Assembly (NCBI GenBank): GCA_947644545.1
Contig: CANRZW010000021.1
Span: 1-63,666 of the forward strand
From: an uncultured Lachnospiraceae bacterium
GTDB lineage: Bacteria > Bacillota > Clostridia > Lachnospirales > Lachnospiraceae
Direction of reading: 5' to 3'
DNA: 63,666 nt
Shown: piece after piece, positions 25,111-34,317 of the stretch
Layout: each line of letters opens with the position of its first letter
Position numbering within the stretch: position 1 is the first letter of the stretch
Program-made: the position numbers and the translations under genes
The notes under the pieces: generated by a model
The model's database searches: none
The model's input: the letters and a program-made list of their open reading frames with translations, nothing else
Told to the model about the DNA's origin: nothing

Positions 25111-27612
25111 CTATGCCATGTGTTCTTCTATACTAAGCAGACATCTGGTTTCATTTATTCTGCCTCTCAAATAAGCTTGTAACATTATCCTGGCATTCAG
25201 GTCTAAGTAATCCTTATATAATCCTGTCGTATCCCCTGGCAATTCAAACCGAAACTCCTTCAAGAACATCTCCTGTAACTCCTTTCTTGTAAATTGCTCC
25301 GGCTCTACATGTGGATATCCATACTTCTTTCTCCATGGTGCATCAATAAGCATTAATCTCAACCTGTCAAACTCCGAGAAAAAATTCTCATATGTATTAT
25401 ATACAGGACCCAAATCAAAACCACTTACCTTTTGCATGCTCATGTCAGTATAAAAGTCTTCTTGTCCATTCTGCGTAGTTTGCATTAATGTATCAGACCA
25501 TCTCAGACCCCATTCATCGCAAATATTCTGCAACGTTTCTCTCGGATTGCACTTCAAATCCTCAAACTTTATAACCACTCTGTCACTCTGCTCATATTCT
25601 TTTTGTTCCATATTCAAGGGTACCAACATAACATCATATGCGGTCTGGGTTCCCCCGGAATAACACCATGGCAGCTTAAGTGGAGCCCCCTTTTGTTGTA
25701 TCGAATTTCTTACCACATTGATTATATCGCAAGGAACAGACTCTGTTCCCAGCCATTTCACGCATTCTTCCAGTTTGGCCCGATTCAAATAATGCGGCTC
25801 CCAATAAACAAGCATATCACTTATATTATCCTCTGTTACCTCTAATCCAAACATATACATATAAGCAATATGAAACATAATAAACAGCTCCTGCGAAGTA
25901 AACCTGCTATTACACGTCAATAACTGTTTCATCTTCCTAATGAATGCTGCCTGGTCTACAATCGATCCTTCACTTCCTTCTATAAGTTTCCAGAATAAGG
26001 GGATAATATTTTCTACACATTCCATTGACAACCGTACACATAACCAAAAGAGCTGATTATTCATATCACAATACTGCATGAGCAACACATTTGGATGCGA
26101 GTCCAATAATGATCTAATCAAAGTATTCCCACTATGATCAAGTATGGATCCAAGGACTATCCTTTTTGCTTTAAAGCGCTTACTATATTTGACAATATTA
26201 TCCTTTTCTATATTAATAAACGGGATTATATCACAGAAATAATCTGTATAATTATTTATATTTTGATTCTTCAAATATGCCAAGCGCTGCTTTTTTTCTT
26301 CCTTTCCAATATATATTCCTTTAGGATTACTATAATAGACAGGCTCTACAACTAAACACATAGCGTCCTGACCAACAGCCTCTATCGCTACTTCAGGCAT
26401 ATTTTCCGGCTTTATATCCGTCTGTAATGTGCGTAAATATCCTACAACTAAAATATCCTTCCGCGTTAAATATTCATATAGTCTACCACACAAATGACGA
26501 TCTCCGGACAGCACTACTCCCGTATTTTCAAGCGCATTCAATAAATTGCTTCCCGGTACTTCCACATAATCCCTCAAAGCAATAAATCTTTCATCTCTTC
26601 TATATCCTATATAATCATAATAATCTACACTGCCATTCCCCCAGGCACTATATTTTGAACTGACATCAATAAAAACAGGCTCATGATAAGTATCCATGGC
26701 TTCATGCAAACCCATTATTCTTTTCCCAAACATTCTGCGTTTATATCCGAAATCTAATTCATCCAATACAAAACACTTTGCTTCAATTCCATTGTTCAAC
26801 AACCAATTATATGCATCTTGAGCATCCATATCTATTCCTCGAATCAAAACTTCTTTCTCCTCATATAAACGCTCAACCAATGCATGATGCCCCTTACTGC
26901 AGGTATTTTTGATATAATTATTCTTTATATTAGCCTCATAAATCTTATCAATGCACTCAAATTCTACAGAAACACTTCTTAGCAAATTTTCTTTCCAATT
27001 CCGGCTCTTTTTCCATGTTCCTTCCGCATATATGTTCAAGCATTCATACTCTGGCACAAGACATTCTTCATTGGGCAAAAAATCCTGCCACATTATGCCG
27101 TCTAACTGCACCTGAATATTTTGCTCTCTGAGATATTCTGCAAAATAATATGCCAACTCATTAAATCCATATATTTTCACACACTTATATTCTGGAAGCA
27201 AATCTGAAAACTGTAATACTCCCTGTGCTTCTTTCAATTCGCGCAGCATACGAAGCTCTCGATTTGCATCTTCATCCTGATATGCAAAACAAATCAAATG
27301 ATAATCTTGATCTAAAACAGGCAGCAGAGTGGCTTTACGAATATCACGACTTCTTCTTTTAAAAATTTCTCTTGCGTTATTCCATATGTTTCGATCTAAA
27401 ATCACGTATTCTTTTAGGATTGCACTATCAATGGAAAGAGCATACAATATAGAATTATACGTAATGATTCCGATAAATTGCCCTTCATTAAAATCATCAT
27501 AGACAGAAACCATTTCATCGATATGCCCAGACAAAAAATAAGATATAAGCTTGCCCCTATTTAATGAATGATATTCTACGCATCCCACTTCGTCATCACA
27601 AAATCTGATCAT
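25111..27612 (-). CDS. Large sulfotransferase-like protein; candidate phosphoramidate or sulfuryl transferase (paralogue 1)
   Basis: The product has 833 residues. The N-terminal 480 contain no known catalytic motif but several Rossmann-like strands (VKIYGFNELAYYFAEYL, VLIRGIDMDAQDAYNWLL, VVLSGDRHLCGRLYEYL). From about residue 484 a sulfotransferase-like domain follows: VLGSILDHSGNTLIRSLLDSHP (residues 487-507, the 5'-phosphate loop region), NVVRNSIQQ (an arginine at the 3'-phosphate site) and VVIKFEDLKCNP. It is paralogous along its whole length to the 34845-37343 product, which lies inside the phosphoramidate gene set. Both may therefore transfer (O-methyl)phosphoramidate from a 3'-phospho-CDP donor. 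Classical sulfation from PAPS is the alternative. The start has GGGAGG upstream. Confidence 0.65.
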   Translation of the reverse strand: MIRFCDDEVGCVEYHSLNRGKLISYFLSGHIDEMVSVYDDFNEGQFIGIITYNSILYALSIDSAILKEYVILDRNIWNNAREIFKRRSRDIRKATLLPVLDQDYHLICFAYQDEDANRELRMLRELKEAQGVLQFSDLLPEYKCVKIYGFNELAYYFAEYLREQNIQVQLDGIMWQDFLPNEECLVPEYECLNIYAEGTWKKSRNWKENLLRSVSVEFECIDKIYEANIKNNYIKNTCSKGHHALVERLYEEKEVLIRGIDMDAQDAYNWLLNNGIEAKCFVLDELDFGYKRRMFGKRIMGLHEAMDTYHEPVFIDVSSKYSAWGNGSVDYYDYIGYRRDERFIALRDYVEVPGSNLLNALENTGVVLSGDRHLCGRLYEYLTRKDILVVGYLRTLQTDIKPENMPEVAIEAVGQDAMCLVVEPVYYSNPKGIYIGKEEKKQRLAYLKNQNINNYTDYFCDIIPFINIEKDNIVKYSKRFKAKRIVLGSILDHSGNTLIRSLLDSHPNVLLMQYCDMNNQLFWLCVRLSMECVENIIPLFWKLIEGSEGSIVDQAAFIRKMKQLLTCNSRFTSQELFIMFHIAYMYMFGLEVTEDNISDMLVYWEPHYLNRAKLEECVKWLGTESVPCDIINVVRNSIQQKGAPLKLPWCYSGGTQTAYDVMLVPLNMEQKEYEQSDRVVIKFEDLKCNPRETLQNICDEWGLRWSDTLMQTTQNGQEDFYTDMSMQKVSGFDLGPVYNTYENFFSEFDRLRLMLIDAPWRKKYGYPHVEPEQFTRKELQEMFLKEFRFELPGDTTGLYKDYLDLNARIMLQAYLRGRINETRCLLSIEEHMA

Positions 27613-27687
27613 ACTTCTCCTCCCTTAATATTCCAAACACAAAACACCTATCATACAATCACTGGATTAAACACAAATTCAATTTTC

Positions 27688-28587
27688 TTATTCAAACCAA
27701 ATCTTTGATAAATCACGCTGCAAAAATATTTCTAACGCTTTTTTGTCTTCTTTAAAAAAATATTTACATCTTTGATAGGATCTCTTACTCATTTGATCAT
27801 TATTCTCGCACGTCGAATAATGTCTTATACGTTCAATAAATCCAGTCAATTCTTTATAAACTACGATCGGTATATGCTTATTTGTTCTCAATAAATAATC
27901 CAGTTTCGTAAGCCAGCCATTCATTATGAGACAAAAGATATTTTTACTTACTCGATTACCCTTATTTTCAATTATACTGTAATCCATTTCTTTATATTCA
28001 AAACCTAAAAACTCTACGAGTTCACGCACAGTCTTTTGAGGATTACTAATATAGTCCTCAAAAATTATAAAGTGCATATTTTCTTTAGGGAAATATTGTA
28101 AAAACTGTTCAATACAACGCATGTATTTTCCCCGCTCAAAATATGGATTTATCTCTTTGTTTGCACACTTCATGTTTTCAATCACAAATCTGTCAAACAT
28201 TCTGGATACTCCTGTCTTCTTGTCATAATAAGGATAAATCCACCTATTACCCAATTTTAACTCCATCCTAAAATAGGAGTACAGCCTTTCTATTGGGTTT
28301 CGCATAATAAAAATTAATTTTACATCTTTTCCAAAAGTCCTGTATATTTCATATGGGAAAAAGTCAAATTCCGGTTCAACTACCCCGAAACTACCACTTT
28401 CATTCAAATCAAAAAATCTATTCCAAAAAACATTTAACGAATCGCAATATTTGTACTTCCAATGAAAATATTGTGTCTCCTTAATTTCAGGCAAAACAAT
28501 CTGATCATACTTTCGCAATATAGCATCTAATGTCGTAGTCCCAGATTTTTGAAATCCAACGCATAAAAAATCCAACTGTTTCTTCAT
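27688..28587 (-). CDS. PAPS-dependent sulfotransferase
   Basis: The product has 299 residues with all the classical sulfotransferase landmarks. The 5'-phosphosulfate loop GFQKSGTTTL is at residues 11-20. The 3'-phosphate motif IMRNPIERLYSYF has Arg96 and Ser104. FEDYISNPQKTV lies near residue 170. It transfers sulfate from PAPS to a hydroxyl, probably on a sugar of the island's glycan. PAPS can be made by the CysD and CysN/C proteins encoded at 47303-50029. It ends two bases from the next upstream gene. It differs clearly from the two 832-residue relatives, which have weaker loops and a long N-terminal region. Confidence 0.88.
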   Translation of the reverse strand: MKKQLDFLCVGFQKSGTTTLDAILRKYDQIVLPEIKETQYFHWKYKYCDSLNVFWNRFFDLNESGSFGVVEPEFDFFPYEIYRTFGKDVKLIFIMRNPIERLYSYFRMELKLGNRWIYPYYDKKTGVSRMFDRFVIENMKCANKEINPYFERGKYMRCIEQFLQYFPKENMHFIIFEDYISNPQKTVRELVEFLGFEYKEMDYSIIENKGNRVSKNIFCLIMNGWLTKLDYLLRTNKHIPIVVYKELTGFIERIRHYSTCENNDQMSKRSYQRCKYFFKEDKKALEIFLQRDLSKIWFE

Positions 28588-28588
28588 G

Positions 28589-29704
28589 TTATACTTTCCC
28601 TTTAATCTTAATTAAATCGCTAATTCTCTTTATATCTTCCCGTTTTAGCTCAGGATACAATGGAAGGACAAGAACCTTTTCTGCCAATTCTTTCGCACAC
28701 TCCAACTTGTTGTCCTTAAATTTATTTTTATAGCATTCCTGATCCGACGTCAGCGGATAAAAATATTTTCTCGCAAAAATATTATTTTCCCGTAACCAAT
28801 CATATAATCCGTTCCGGCTCATGTTATATTCTTTCTCAACTATAATCGGAAAATAGGCATAATTCCTTTCCACAGCTTTTTTTGAATCAAATACACGAAT
28901 GCCCCTAACATTCGACAACTCCTCTAAATAATAAGCACATAGCCGCTCCCTTTTTTCAATCGCCTCACTAATATGTCTTAAATTACACAATCCCATAATT
29001 GCAGCAAATTCATTCATTTTTGCATTCGCTCCAATATCTGATACTATCTCTTCTCCACGAATCCCAAAATTTTTAAGATTATATAATTTTTCATACATTT
29101 CATGCGCTGAGAATGTAACGGCACCACCCTCTATCGTATTAAACACTTTGGTCGCGTGAAAACTAAAAACCGCAGCATCTCCATATCCTCCTATACCTTT
29201 GTCCTTATACTTTACACCAAAAGCATGTGCTGCATCATAAATAACCTTTAATCCATATTTATCAGCAATTCTCTGTATTGCGTCCACATTACATACATTT
29301 CCATATACATGTACCGGGATAATTGCAACAGTCTTATCAGAAATCAATCCTTCTATTTTTTTATCGTCCATTGTTCCGTCACTCACTTTTACATCACAGA
29401 ACACTGGCTTTAAGCCATTTCTTACTATAGCATGCGTTGTTGAAATAAAAGTAAACGGAGTAGTAATAATCTCTGCATTAGAGGGAAATTCAAATGCCTG
29501 TATTGCTAATTCTAACGCCATATGTCCATTTACCACAAGAGATACTTCTTGAACATCCAAATAATCCTTCAATTGACTTTCCAACTCTCTGTGAAAACAT
29601 CCCATATTAGTAAGCCAATGACTATCCCACAAAGGTCTTATTGCCTCAACATATTCTTCAAACGCCGGCATAGTTGAACGTGTTACCAATATTTTGTCAT
29701 TCAT
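28589..29704 (-). CDS. DegT/DnrJ/EryC1/StrS family sugar aminotransferase (VioA/FdtB-like)
   Basis: The product has 371 residues. PLP landmarks are VVNGHMALELAIQAF, VIYDAAHAFGVKYK and SFHATKVFNTIEGG with the PLP lysine at residue 186. The HATK-type motif and the FNTIEGG continuation are typical of the VioA/FdtB/QdtB branch, which aminates dTDP-4-keto- or 3-keto-6-deoxyhexoses. An acetyltransferase of the PglD/NeuD type is encoded two genes downstream in the sequence and could N-acetylate the product. No dTDP-glucose synthase or dehydratase is in the window, so the keto sugar must come from elsewhere. Confidence 0.85.
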   Translation of the reverse strand: MNDKILVTRSTMPAFEEYVEAIRPLWDSHWLTNMGCFHRELESQLKDYLDVQEVSLVVNGHMALELAIQAFEFPSNAEIITTPFTFISTTHAIVRNGLKPVFCDVKVSDGTMDDKKIEGLISDKTVAIIPVHVYGNVCNVDAIQRIADKYGLKVIYDAAHAFGVKYKDKGIGGYGDAAVFSFHATKVFNTIEGGAVTFSAHEMYEKLYNLKNFGIRGEEIVSDIGANAKMNEFAAIMGLCNLRHISEAIEKRERLCAYYLEELSNVRGIRVFDSKKAVERNYAYFPIIVEKEYNMSRNGLYDWLRENNIFARKYFYPLTSDQECYKNKFKDNKLECAKELAEKVLVLPLYPELKREDIKRISDLIKIKGKV

Positions 29705-29782
29705 TTTAGATCGATGCCTTTCTTATAGACTGTAGGTTTCAAGCACATATTATAACTTTCTCTCTATAATACACATCCAAAA

Positions 29783-30718
29783 TCACTCATTCTCAGCTAC
29801 TGCATAGCCAATTCCACTTACTCCAAAACCATTCCCATTATAAAACATTACATACCGCCCTTCTTCCTTTATAATATTGGCATACGCTAACATCTCCGAG
29901 TCCCAACCATTCTCCGAAACAGCAATTCCTGCTTCATCATCTTTTCTAATCCATGTATATCCATCTAAAGATTCCGCATAACCTATTCTGTAGGAATTCA
30001 TTCTATTTGTACGATAATCCAACGTTTTTCTTGTGGAATACCACATTCTATAACCTTGTCCATCCATGATAACACACGGCTGTGCAATAGCTTCTTCTGA
30101 TTTTCCATCAATACAAAGATTATTATCCGGCACATCCCAATGAATCCCATCGTGTGACATTGCATATCTGATATCATATATTGGCTCTCGTTTGCTCTCT
30201 CCTTCTATCCATTCAGTACAAGACAGATAATATAATATCCAATCTTCCTCTCGTTTTACAACATAAGGGCTTGCAACAAAAATCGGATCATGCAGCGAGC
30301 GTCCTAATATAGGACCTTCAGCATATTTTCTGAAGCTTATACCTCCATCTTCGCTAACGGCCAATCCTATAGAATTCTGATAAGGAACTGTCACCTGCTG
30401 ATTCCAACCTATATAATACATATATATTTTTCCTGCAAAGTTAACTATGGACGAAAACATAACTCCACTATCATCAAAAGTACCTGGTTTACCTAACATA
30501 AGTAAAGGCTCATAATTTTTATGTACAATATTAAATGTATCTTTTTCCAATTCTACAAATGTAGGGAGCGATTTCCCTTCAAACCTTGTGGTAAAATAAA
30601 TACGATAATTACCATTATCCAATTTGAACGGAACCGGAAGCTGCAAATGAGAATGCATCCATGAAACATCTTTTAAATCATCCAATGTAATAATACACCC
30701 TTGTTTTTTCCACCTCAT
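29783..30718 (-). CDS. Five-bladed beta-propeller protein, GH43/GH32-like
   Basis: The product has 311 residues. Repeated blade motifs such as YRIYFTTRFEG, IYMYYIGWNQ, WILYYLSCTEW, YRMWYSTRKT and YVMFYNGNG are typical of five-bladed glycosidase-like propellers (GH43, GH32, GH130-type). Acidic residues in LHDPIFVASPYV and DDSGVMFSS could form an active site, but the family cannot be fixed. It has no signal peptide, so it is cytosolic. That is unusual for a degradative glycosidase and suggests sugar transfer, trimming or binding during assembly. GGAGG precedes the start. Confidence 0.65.
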   Translation of the reverse strand: MRWKKQGCIITLDDLKDVSWMHSHLQLPVPFKLDNGNYRIYFTTRFEGKSLPTFVELEKDTFNIVHKNYEPLLMLGKPGTFDDSGVMFSSIVNFAGKIYMYYIGWNQQVTVPYQNSIGLAVSEDGGISFRKYAEGPILGRSLHDPIFVASPYVVKREEDWILYYLSCTEWIEGESKREPIYDIRYAMSHDGIHWDVPDNNLCIDGKSEEAIAQPCVIMDGQGYRMWYSTRKTLDYRTNRMNSYRIGYAESLDGYTWIRKDDEAGIAVSENGWDSEMLAYANIIKEEGRYVMFYNGNGFGVSGIGYAVAENE

Positions 30719-30719
30719 C

Positions 30720-31379
30720 TTAAATCCTCCTTATTTCACTGCTGTTCTTTTCCAACTGAATAGTTCCACGTTGTGTGTAAACTGCTTTTGCCTCTGTATC
30801 TCTCAAAATTACCGAACCCGCCCCGATCAGATTTTCCCGCTCTATTATTACGGAATCTCTAATTGTTGCATTCACTCCTATAAATGTATAATCCTTTATT
30901 TTTGCGGCTCCTGAAACAACTACCTGAGATGCAATAAAGCAATGATCTCCTACTTCCGCATGATGTCCAATATGATTCCCACTCCATAAAATAGTGTTAT
31001 TTCCTATCTTTGTAAATGGCTGAATTACATTGTTTTCAAAAATAATCGTGTTTTCACCTACAGGAGTTCCATAATACGCCGCTCTGGAGCTAATATACGA
31101 AATGAATTCATATCCTTTCTTTTTAGCCTCATAATATTTTTCAGCTCTTATTTTATTCATTTTCTTATAACTAATCGGAATAATCATCTTATATAGAAGC
31201 GGATCATAAATCCTCTCAATGTCTTCAAAAGGAACTACCGGCAAATCCTTAAATTGCTGTTTGGTCAAATACTCTCTGTCCACTGTAAACGCAACAACAT
31301 CATGATCAGAATCGCTTGTCAAATAAAAGTGAATTACCTCTGCAATCTGTCCTATCCCAAAAATTACTACTTTACTCAT
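30720..31379 (-). CDS. PglD/NeuD-type sugar O/N-acetyltransferase
   Basis: The product has 219 residues. The N-terminal 80 form a Rossmann-like unit (KVVIFGIGQIAEVIHFYL, VVAFTVDREY) equivalent to PglD_N, here the natural partner of a hexapeptide acyltransferase. The C-terminal part is a left-handed beta-helix: repeated hexapeptides run from TPVGENTIIFENNVIQPF through HIGHHAEVGDHCFIASQVVVSG, with the catalytic-type histidine in the HIGHH segment. It uses acetyl-CoA to acetylate an amino sugar or hydroxyl. The aminotransferase at 28589-29704 may provide its substrate. It almost abuts both neighbours. Confidence 0.82.
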   Translation of the reverse strand: MSKVVIFGIGQIAEVIHFYLTSDSDHDVVAFTVDREYLTKQQFKDLPVVPFEDIERIYDPLLYKMIIPISYKKMNKIRAEKYYEAKKKGYEFISYISSRAAYYGTPVGENTIIFENNVIQPFTKIGNNTILWSGNHIGHHAEVGDHCFIASQVVVSGAAKIKDYTFIGVNATIRDSVIIERENLIGAGSVILRDTEAKAVYTQRGTIQLEKNSSEIRRI

Positions 31380-31383
31380 TCTT

Positions 31384-32307
31384 CTAATCCTTTACATATT
31401 TATCCTTCATTTTTTGTTCTAATGCTCTTAAATAACTGCCTGCCAATATCTCGACACCATAAATATTCTGTAAACTAAAATCTCTCACTGTCATAACAGC
31501 CTTTCTACGTAATAAATATGAAAAATGACTTGAAAGATCAACATTCTCATGAAAAGCCAGTTGAATATATTGACGTGCCTTAAAATAGTTAGCACATATA
31601 CGATGAGTGGGATCTGTGCCGTAAGTCATAGCCGTCCAGCTTGTTCCCGAAAACACTCTTCTCCTGCAAGACCACGTCTCCTCGAAAAAATAAATATATC
31701 CCAGCATTCCTAATGTAATACCTAATTTAAAATCACCATTCAAGCTGCTCTGATTATATATTTTCCACTGTTTTGAAGTCAAAATATCTCGAAAATTTCT
31801 AAACACTAAACTGCTCATATGTCCAAATTCTTCAAGATTCATAGCTTCCTTTTTTCCATATTTATGTTGCTTTCTATAAGGAAAATCCACAAGCTCCTTT
31901 GGCAATTTATTTCCGTTTTCGTCAATACATAAGACATTATGTGCCGTCGCCATTGCTCCGCTATGCGTCTCTAAATACTCTACTTGCTTTTGTAATTTCA
32001 AGTCATCCTTCCAAAAATCATCTCCTTCAAGATATGCGATGTATTTTCCTTTACACCTGCCAAACAGCTCATTTGCATTCCTATTCATTCCCAAATTATG
32101 TTGTCTATGTATTACTGTGATTACATCCGAATAACGACTTTGATACTGATCCAGTATCTGAGATGTTCCATCATCGGATTCGTCATCCGCAATTAGAAAT
32201 TCATAATTAAAATTAACCTTTTGCATTAACACACTCTTTATGGCAATTTCAATGTATTTTTCCTGATTATATGTAATAAGCGCTACGCTGACCAGTGGTC
32301 TTTTCAT
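31384..32307 (-). CDS. GT2 glycosyltransferase
   Basis: About 307 residues. The GT-A domain starts LVSVALITYNQEKYIEIAIKS and shows LIADDESDDGT, LGMNRNANELF and the metal-binding LEGDDFW. It is of the family 2 type often seen in O-antigen and capsule loci. The start is the ATG at 32307 with AGGAG nine bases upstream; the codon before it is TTG. No fused module is present. Specificity is unknown. Confidence 0.85.
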   Translation of the reverse strand: MKRPLVSVALITYNQEKYIEIAIKSVLMQKVNFNYEFLIADDESDDGTSQILDQYQSRYSDVITVIHRQHNLGMNRNANELFGRCKGKYIAYLEGDDFWKDDLKLQKQVEYLETHSGAMATAHNVLCIDENGNKLPKELVDFPYRKQHKYGKKEAMNLEEFGHMSSLVFRNFRDILTSKQWKIYNQSSLNGDFKLGITLGMLGYIYFFEETWSCRRRVFSGTSWTAMTYGTDPTHRICANYFKARQYIQLAFHENVDLSSHFSYLLRRKAVMTVRDFSLQNIYGVEILAGSYLRALEQKMKDKYVKD

Positions 32308-32359
32308 CAAGTCTCTCTCCTAACACAATATTTCAACCATTTGCCTTCATACTCCCAGT

Positions 32360-33418
32360 CTATTCACTCATAGCTTTTGTAAATAGATGGATTTTACTCC
32401 CAACATGCTGTACAACGGATTCATTAATCCTACTCTGTTTAAAATATGTCTGCTCTTTATCAATCACAATATATTTCATATATAATCTAAATGATCGTAC
32501 AGTGTTCTCTAAATAGCACTTTTCTTCTTTATTTATCGCCCGAAAGTATCGAGATAGTAAATCATCACTACACTCAGCGCATTGAATAACTTCTTTACTT
32601 ATTTCTCCTTTTCCCTTTATACATTGCCTTGTCTCTAAATCCACATTAATACTCTCCAAATTACTTATGCATTTCAATCTACCGCTATCATTTTTTAACA
32701 CAGTCTCACCACACTCGCTCCGTAGATCAATATTATTGATCTTATCCTCTATCTTTCCACTACAACTCCATTTAATAATGCTTTTCTGCTTTTGAGAAAA
32801 CAACCAAAATTTTCCTCTTTCTTCTGACTGACATATCGCTGAGCAGCCTATCGGTAAATCATACAATCTCAGAGAATCATCAAGCAAATTGAATTGCACG
32901 ATTCCCTTTTCTCCTAATAAAGGAATCCAAACACAACTTTCTTCCCTTACATAGTTATACGAAAAAAATAATCCACACATTGGTTCTAATTCATTTAAGT
33001 TGGTATTCCGAGAGTCAATCAAACCATTCAATAACTCTATTTTATTTGTACACATATTAATTTTGACAATACCCGGAATGCGTCTTCCAAACAAGTACAA
33101 AAAGTTATCACATGTAATAGAAAATGAATATTTATAATCCATATCCTGCCAATCTGACAATTCCTCACAACTCAAAAAATTTTTTTCCGACCTTTTGGTG
33201 TCATAAACAAGAATATCTTTTGCACGCCAAGGAACCAAAAATATTTTCTCGGCATATTTATGAATTGCATTATATAAAAATTCTTCTTGATCATAATATG
33301 GCAAAATATCTCTGCAAATGATTCTTTTACCTATCTGTTGACACAAAAGATTTGTATTCTGCGCTGGAAACCATTCTACTCCATCTATATTAACAACGCA
33401 TCCTTTAACAATCTCCAT
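32360..33418 (-). CDS. Protein of unknown function, possible beta-propeller
   Basis: I do not recognise this 352-residue protein. It is rich in beta strands with recurring pairs such as KIFLVPWRAKDILVYDTK, FLYLFGRRIPGIVKINM, CVWIPLLGEKGIVQFNL and FWLFSQKQKSIIKWSC. Each looks like a blade reading a value and then naming a state, which suggests a six- or seven-bladed propeller. The C-terminal 80 residues are more helical. No signal peptide or catalytic motif is visible. It lies between a GT2 gene and a WbqC-like gene in the most A+T-rich part of the island. A sugar-binding or assembly role is a guess only. Confidence 0.5.
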   Translation of the reverse strand: MEIVKGCVVNIDGVEWFPAQNTNLLCQQIGKRIICRDILPYYDQEEFLYNAIHKYAEKIFLVPWRAKDILVYDTKRSEKNFLSCEELSDWQDMDYKYSFSITCDNFLYLFGRRIPGIVKINMCTNKIELLNGLIDSRNTNLNELEPMCGLFFSYNYVREESCVWIPLLGEKGIVQFNLLDDSLRLYDLPIGCSAICQSEERGKFWLFSQKQKSIIKWSCSGKIEDKINNIDLRSECGETVLKNDSGRLKCISNLESINVDLETRQCIKGKGEISKEVIQCAECSDDLLSRYFRAINKEEKCYLENTVRSFRLYMKYIVIDKEQTYFKQSRINESVVQHVGSKIHLFTKAMSE

Positions 33419-33463
33419 GAATATCCTCTCCCAAATCGATAATAGTACTCATCGAATCTTCAA

Positions 33464-34186
33464 TTATGCATTCTCCAATTTAAATTCTGTTAACAGCTGT
33501 TGTATTTCTTCTACACTGTTGAACATCATAACATCAATGATTGACAAATCAGGGACAAATAAATTTTCAAACTGTTTATATGAACTGCAGATATTTCGCA
33601 AAAAAAGTAACTTTATTCCATATCTCTCAAATATTTCTTTATGATATAATTCCTTGCCTCCTATAGCATTGATATAGCAATCAGCTCCTCTGTTTATACA
33701 GATATCAATAATTTTCTCTTCTCCTTTCAATGATCTGTTTTTTTCAAGATTAGAAGACAAATAAATTTTTGTTGTTATTTCCAAATACTCACATATTGCT
33801 TCTATTTGATATTTTAAAAAATCTGACAAATTATCATTGTTGCAACGCAATAATCTTTCTAACAAATTGAATGTTTCATTAAAGTATGGAGCCTTCCGAT
33901 ACGCATCCTTTATCAATCTAATCAATTTCTCAGTATTATTATTTTCAGCCAGATGTGTATCCTTTATCAGTCTGTTTTGGCTAGCATCTCTAATATATAA
34001 GTTTATTCTTTTTACTGCTCTATTATAAAGAATATTATTTCTATTAATCCAACCGCTTTTAATATAATTAACATCATCAAATATAATATATTCATCCACT
34101 GCATTCAATAATTGCCAGTATCCAATATACGGGAAAAAATAAGGCTGCATAATGCCAATTTTCTTATTTGCTATCACCATTTCCAT
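33464..34186 (-). CDS. WbqC-like family protein
   Basis: The product has 240 residues and follows the WbqC family closely: IGIMQPYFFPYIGYWQL at the start, DEYIIFDDVNYIKSGWINRNNIL, a YINAIGGKELY segment and LSIIDVMMFNS near the end. WbqC-like proteins are common in O-antigen and capsule loci. Their reaction is not firmly established; roles in attaching amino acid or other small groups to sugars have been considered. The start at 34186 has CAGGAG eight bases upstream. Confidence 0.8.
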   Translation of the reverse strand: MEMVIANKKIGIMQPYFFPYIGYWQLLNAVDEYIIFDDVNYIKSGWINRNNILYNRAVKRINLYIRDASQNRLIKDTHLAENNNTEKLIRLIKDAYRKAPYFNETFNLLERLLRCNNDNLSDFLKYQIEAICEYLEITTKIYLSSNLEKNRSLKGEEKIIDICINRGADCYINAIGGKELYHKEIFERYGIKLLFLRNICSSYKQFENLFVPDLSIIDVMMFNSVEEIQQLLTEFKLENA

Positions 34187-34221
34187 TTATATATCTCCTG
34201 ATATAAACCACTATTTATATG

Positions 34222-34317
34222 TCAAATCAAACTTACAAAATCATTTGTCTGACCTACATCAACAATATAAACATTCCCATCATTTAAAGTTAGGCATTTT
34301 TCTCCTCCACTGCTCAC
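34222..34317 (-). other. 31-codon ORF overlapping the stop of the APS-kinase-like gene
   Basis: A GTG codon overlaps the TGA stop of the kinase gene (GTGA), an arrangement typical of coupled genes. The frame continues for 31 codons and its product includes KCLTLNDGNVYIVDVGQ and NDFVSLI before a TGA stop. The composition is protein-like (alternating hydrophobic strand, acidic and glycine turns), but I recognise no family. It could be a tiny coupled protein or the tail of a lost gene. It fills most of an otherwise empty 127-base gap. Confidence 0.3.
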
